Below, piece by piece: positions 62,402 through 64,000 of a stretch of 64,000 nt of DNA. The stretch is from JAAYUD01 sp041907665. GTDB taxonomy: Bacteria; Bacteroidota; Bacteroidia; Bacteroidales; Bacteroidaceae. Where the stretch lies: positions 12,051 through 76,050 of the forward strand of contig JAYRGW010000010.1 in the NCBI GenBank assembly GCA_041907665.1, in the 5' to 3' direction. The translations under genes and the position numbers were made by a program. The notes below the pieces were generated by a model. The model did no database searches, was not told the origin of the DNA, and worked only from the letters and a program-made list of their open reading frames with translations. Each line of letters starts with the position of its first letter. The stretch's first letter is position 1.

Positions 62402-62738
62402 ACGTGACAATAATGACGTCCGCAGGAGCGCGAAAAGAATTTGAAAAACATTGATGAGACGATAGAAGTAGATGTAAAAATAGTTGTCGGAAATGAAGTA
62501 TTTCTCGGGAAACGGATGCTGCATATTCGTTCTACACAAATTGGGCAATCAGACATCTGTAAGGGTGTGTTTAGACCGAGTCTAAATAGACCCCTACCGG
62601 AAATAACGTTCCCACAATATACTCTTGCCTCGATTTTGAGACCTGTTTTCGCTGGCGTTGTATATGGTGCATCATTAATATGCTGTGTGATAGTGCATAA
62701 TGGTGTCATACTGAAGTGACAAAGGTTGAAAATAGAGT
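62402..62738 (+). repeat. Repeat family C, copy 2 (frameshifted small-gene relic plus tail)
   Basis: From ATG 62413 the reading frame begins MTSAGARKEFEK, stops, and resumes in another frame as DETIEVDVKIVVGNEVFLGK, then RMLHIRSTQ: a frameshifted relative of the ORF at 46729-46875. The 184-bp tail (62555-62738) is the inverted homologue of 46555-46739, including TACCGGAAATAACGTTCC. Confidence 0.75.
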
Positions 62739-63041
62739 TGTATTTCAGAAAAAAAAGAATCGATGAATAGCCGCATATATGTTGTCTTATTTCCATGTAA
62801 TAATTAGAATACTACCCCATTTCAGCAAAAGAAAGCAACGATAAAATGCTTTGAATACAATCATTTTTCATAACATATATCAAAGTGAACATTCTCCTAT
62901 ATTCTGATACTTTCTTATCCCAACCTTAGCTACAGACCATTGTAGACCACTCTTTTTGATATTGTTTCATCGCTCGAATATAACTCGAATCAGAGCTACG
63001 AGATAGTTACACCGTATGTAATTCGTTGATAGACAAAGCGA
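62739..63041. other. Non-coding stretch
   Basis: About 300 bases between two repeats. I see no coding-like ORF, RNA gene or clear structure. Confidence 0.4.
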
Positions 63042-63120
63042 AATTCATAAGGACGAAACTAAATGTTTCTAGTTACAAACTTTTAGTTTCGTCCTTATGA
63101 ATTTTTGTATTCGTCCTTAT
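63042..63120. repeat. Repeat family D, copy 1 (hairpin)
   Basis: Perfect 22-bp arms pair 63042-63063 with 63082-63103 (core CATAAGGACGAAACTAAA) around an 18-base loop. A third partial copy of the arm (TTCGTCCTTAT) follows at 63110-63120. The motif CATAAGGACG is shared with the loop of family A. Confidence 0.85.
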
Positions 63121-63522
63121 CATTTTTGGGAAACACAGTGACGATTCCTCACATTGAAAAGTATCACTTCGGTATGGTTAAAATAGTATCGGTTTTGCTC
63201 TTCATGTTCACTTCTGAAAACGAGGTCGAAAAAAGAATTCTCGCACGCCAACTTTCAGTACCCCCTTGTATCGCCCATTATCAGGGCCCAATTGAGAGAA
63301 ATCATAACGCATTGATTCTCTGAGAGAAAACATGTTTTTCGTGTCCCATTTTGGCGTCGTATGCACGTATGATGTTGATATACAGTTAGTAACGGTGACA
63401 GTAATGTTCTCGTAACTAGAATAGAGAAAACGAGGTTTTACATATCTACACGGGGTATCTTTAAGTATCAGTAAGAACCGACGACTTCAATAAATCTGTA
63501 TTGTCTTTGTCCTTCCAAAACG
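63121..63522. other. Non-coding stretch between repeats
   Basis: About 400 bases. Short open frames exist but show no coding character or start signals. Nothing else is recognised. Confidence 0.4.
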
Positions 63523-63605
63523 TCATATGCTCCTAAAATTGTTGTCGTATGTTAGTTTTTCCGAAAACATAAGGACGTCACCGAAAAAACTAACATACGA
63601 CAACG
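63523..63605. repeat. Repeat family A, copy 3
   Basis: The best-kept copy: GTTGTCGTATGTTAGTTTTT (63542-63561) and its exact complement (63586-63605) make a 20-bp hairpin with a 24-base loop; the left flank TCATATGCTCCTAAAA matches the right flank of copy 2 in reverse. Confidence 0.92.
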
Positions 63606-63633
63606 GCGACTGTGACCTTGTCTTACCCTTGCA

Positions 63634-63765
63634 AAAAATCAACCGTATGTCGCAGCGGTAACTAACGGATGTTGCACGCGAAACTAACGTTAGTTGTTAG
63701 GATAACTTCTGTTAGTTACCGCAGTAACTTCCGTTAGTTATGCCGGTGACATACGTCTGTTTTTA
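63634..63765. repeat. Repeat family B, copy 2
   Basis: Direct-orientation copy of 26954-27086: shared CAACCGTATGT, GCGGTAACTAACGGATGTTG, ACTAACGTTAGTTGTTA, GTTAGTTACCGCAGTAAC and GACATACGTCTGTTTTT. It starts 28 bases after repeat A copy 3. Confidence 0.9.
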
Positions 63766-63857
63766 GAGGCACTGTGTTTGCAATGTAGTTCCCTAAAAAA
63801 GGTTGACTACTTTTGCCTTATATCTGATTAGTGTTGACTTAGATTTAACTTAAAACT

Positions 63858-63877
63858 AAAATCGGTTAACCGATTTT
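63858..63877. repeat. Perfect 20-bp palindrome
   Basis: AAAATCGGTTAACCGATTTT. It lies between two inverted copies of AAGGTTGACT/AGTCAACCTT (around 63798 and 63917). It may be a two-way terminator or a binding site beyond the gene at the window edge. Confidence 0.6.
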
Positions 63878-63915
63878 TTGCAATCTCTAAACGGAGTTGA
63901 CTTTTGTTCCTTAAG

Positions 63916-64000
63916 TCAACCTTTTGGTCTTTGATGCAAATATACTACTTCCTTTACAAATTCATAATAAGAATCAAATAAATTCACCAGCAGGTGTAGG
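63916..64000 (-). CDS. Possible C-terminal end of a gene running off the window
   Basis: A reverse frame is open from the right edge to TGA at 63916-63918 (28 codons; LLVNLFDSYYEFVKEVVYLH near the end, finishing QRPKG). The composition is protein-like and a GTTGACTT/AAGTCAAC hairpin at the stop could end the transcript. Too short to identify; another reverse frame from the edge stops sooner. Confidence 0.3.
   Translation of the reverse strand, partial: LHLLVNLFDSYYEFVKEVVYLHQRPKG

Overview
This is chromosomal DNA of a member of the order Bacteroidales (Bacteroidota). The evidence is the gene set (six-gene Na+-NQR operon, DUF5113-type histidine kinase, a LysM plus periplasmic-binding-fold protein, DUF1015 linked to serC-serA, a GGGtGRT protein, a Bacteroides-type glgB) and the promoters, which repeatedly show the Bacteroidota -7 box TAnnTTTG and in good cases a -33 TTTG. 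By eye the window is A+T-rich (about 40% G+C). Genus cannot be fixed from the sequence. There is no rRNA, no CRISPR array and no intact transposase.

Layout. 0-7.8 kb: a very long minus-strand sensor kinase that runs off the left edge, then a collinear run DUF3298 lipoprotein, rsmG, metallo-hydrolase, gcvP. 7.8-15.2 kb: signalling block with an NtrC-type regulator and its kinase behind a palindromic candidate operator, an EFR1 flavodoxin/ferredoxin protein, an AraC/GyrI-like regulator and a second membrane kinase. 15.1-20.1 kb: glycerate kinase, then a Tat-exported aldo/keto reductase with two 4Fe-4S sites followed by a polyferredoxin that looks like a NapH-NapG fusion, then a YgjP-type metallopeptidase. 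20.5-25.3 kb: protein quality control (clpC, htpG). 25.4-27.5 kb: secreted DUF1566 protein, a small HTH-like protein, repeats and tRNA-Gly(CCC). 27.6-31.0 kb: serC-serA-DUF1015 operon. 31.2-42.5 kb: respiratory block. The operon nqrABCDEF plus a DbpA-type helicase is divergent from a type II NADH dehydrogenase; a GNAT acetyltransferase follows, then a small lipoprotein, a secreted DsrE protein and a DoxD-DoxA quinone oxidoreductase.

42.6-49.9 kb is an accessory island: orphan small genes, a deoxyinosine glycosylase, an HsdR-N-like nuclease next to a voltage-gated channel with an unusual pore signature, about 2 kb of nested inverted repeats, and an AbiEi/AbiEii abortive-infection pair. 49.9-62.2 kb returns to core genes: cstA, the GGGtGRT/NifU-like pair, uvrA, a LysM protein and a beta-barrel, DUF2461, glgB and tRNA-Arg(TCT). 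62.2-64 kb is a second nest of repeats, with copies of families also found at 20.3, 27.0 and 46.4-47.1 kb.

The strongest candidates for undescribed biology are the Tat aldo/keto reductase with its fused NapHG-like electron conduit, the lipoprotein-DsrE-DoxDA cassette beside NQR/NDH-2, the GGGtGRT/NifU-like pair, a shared 68-bp promoter cassette in front of two accessory genes, and several structured repeat families, one of which carries relics of a small gene.
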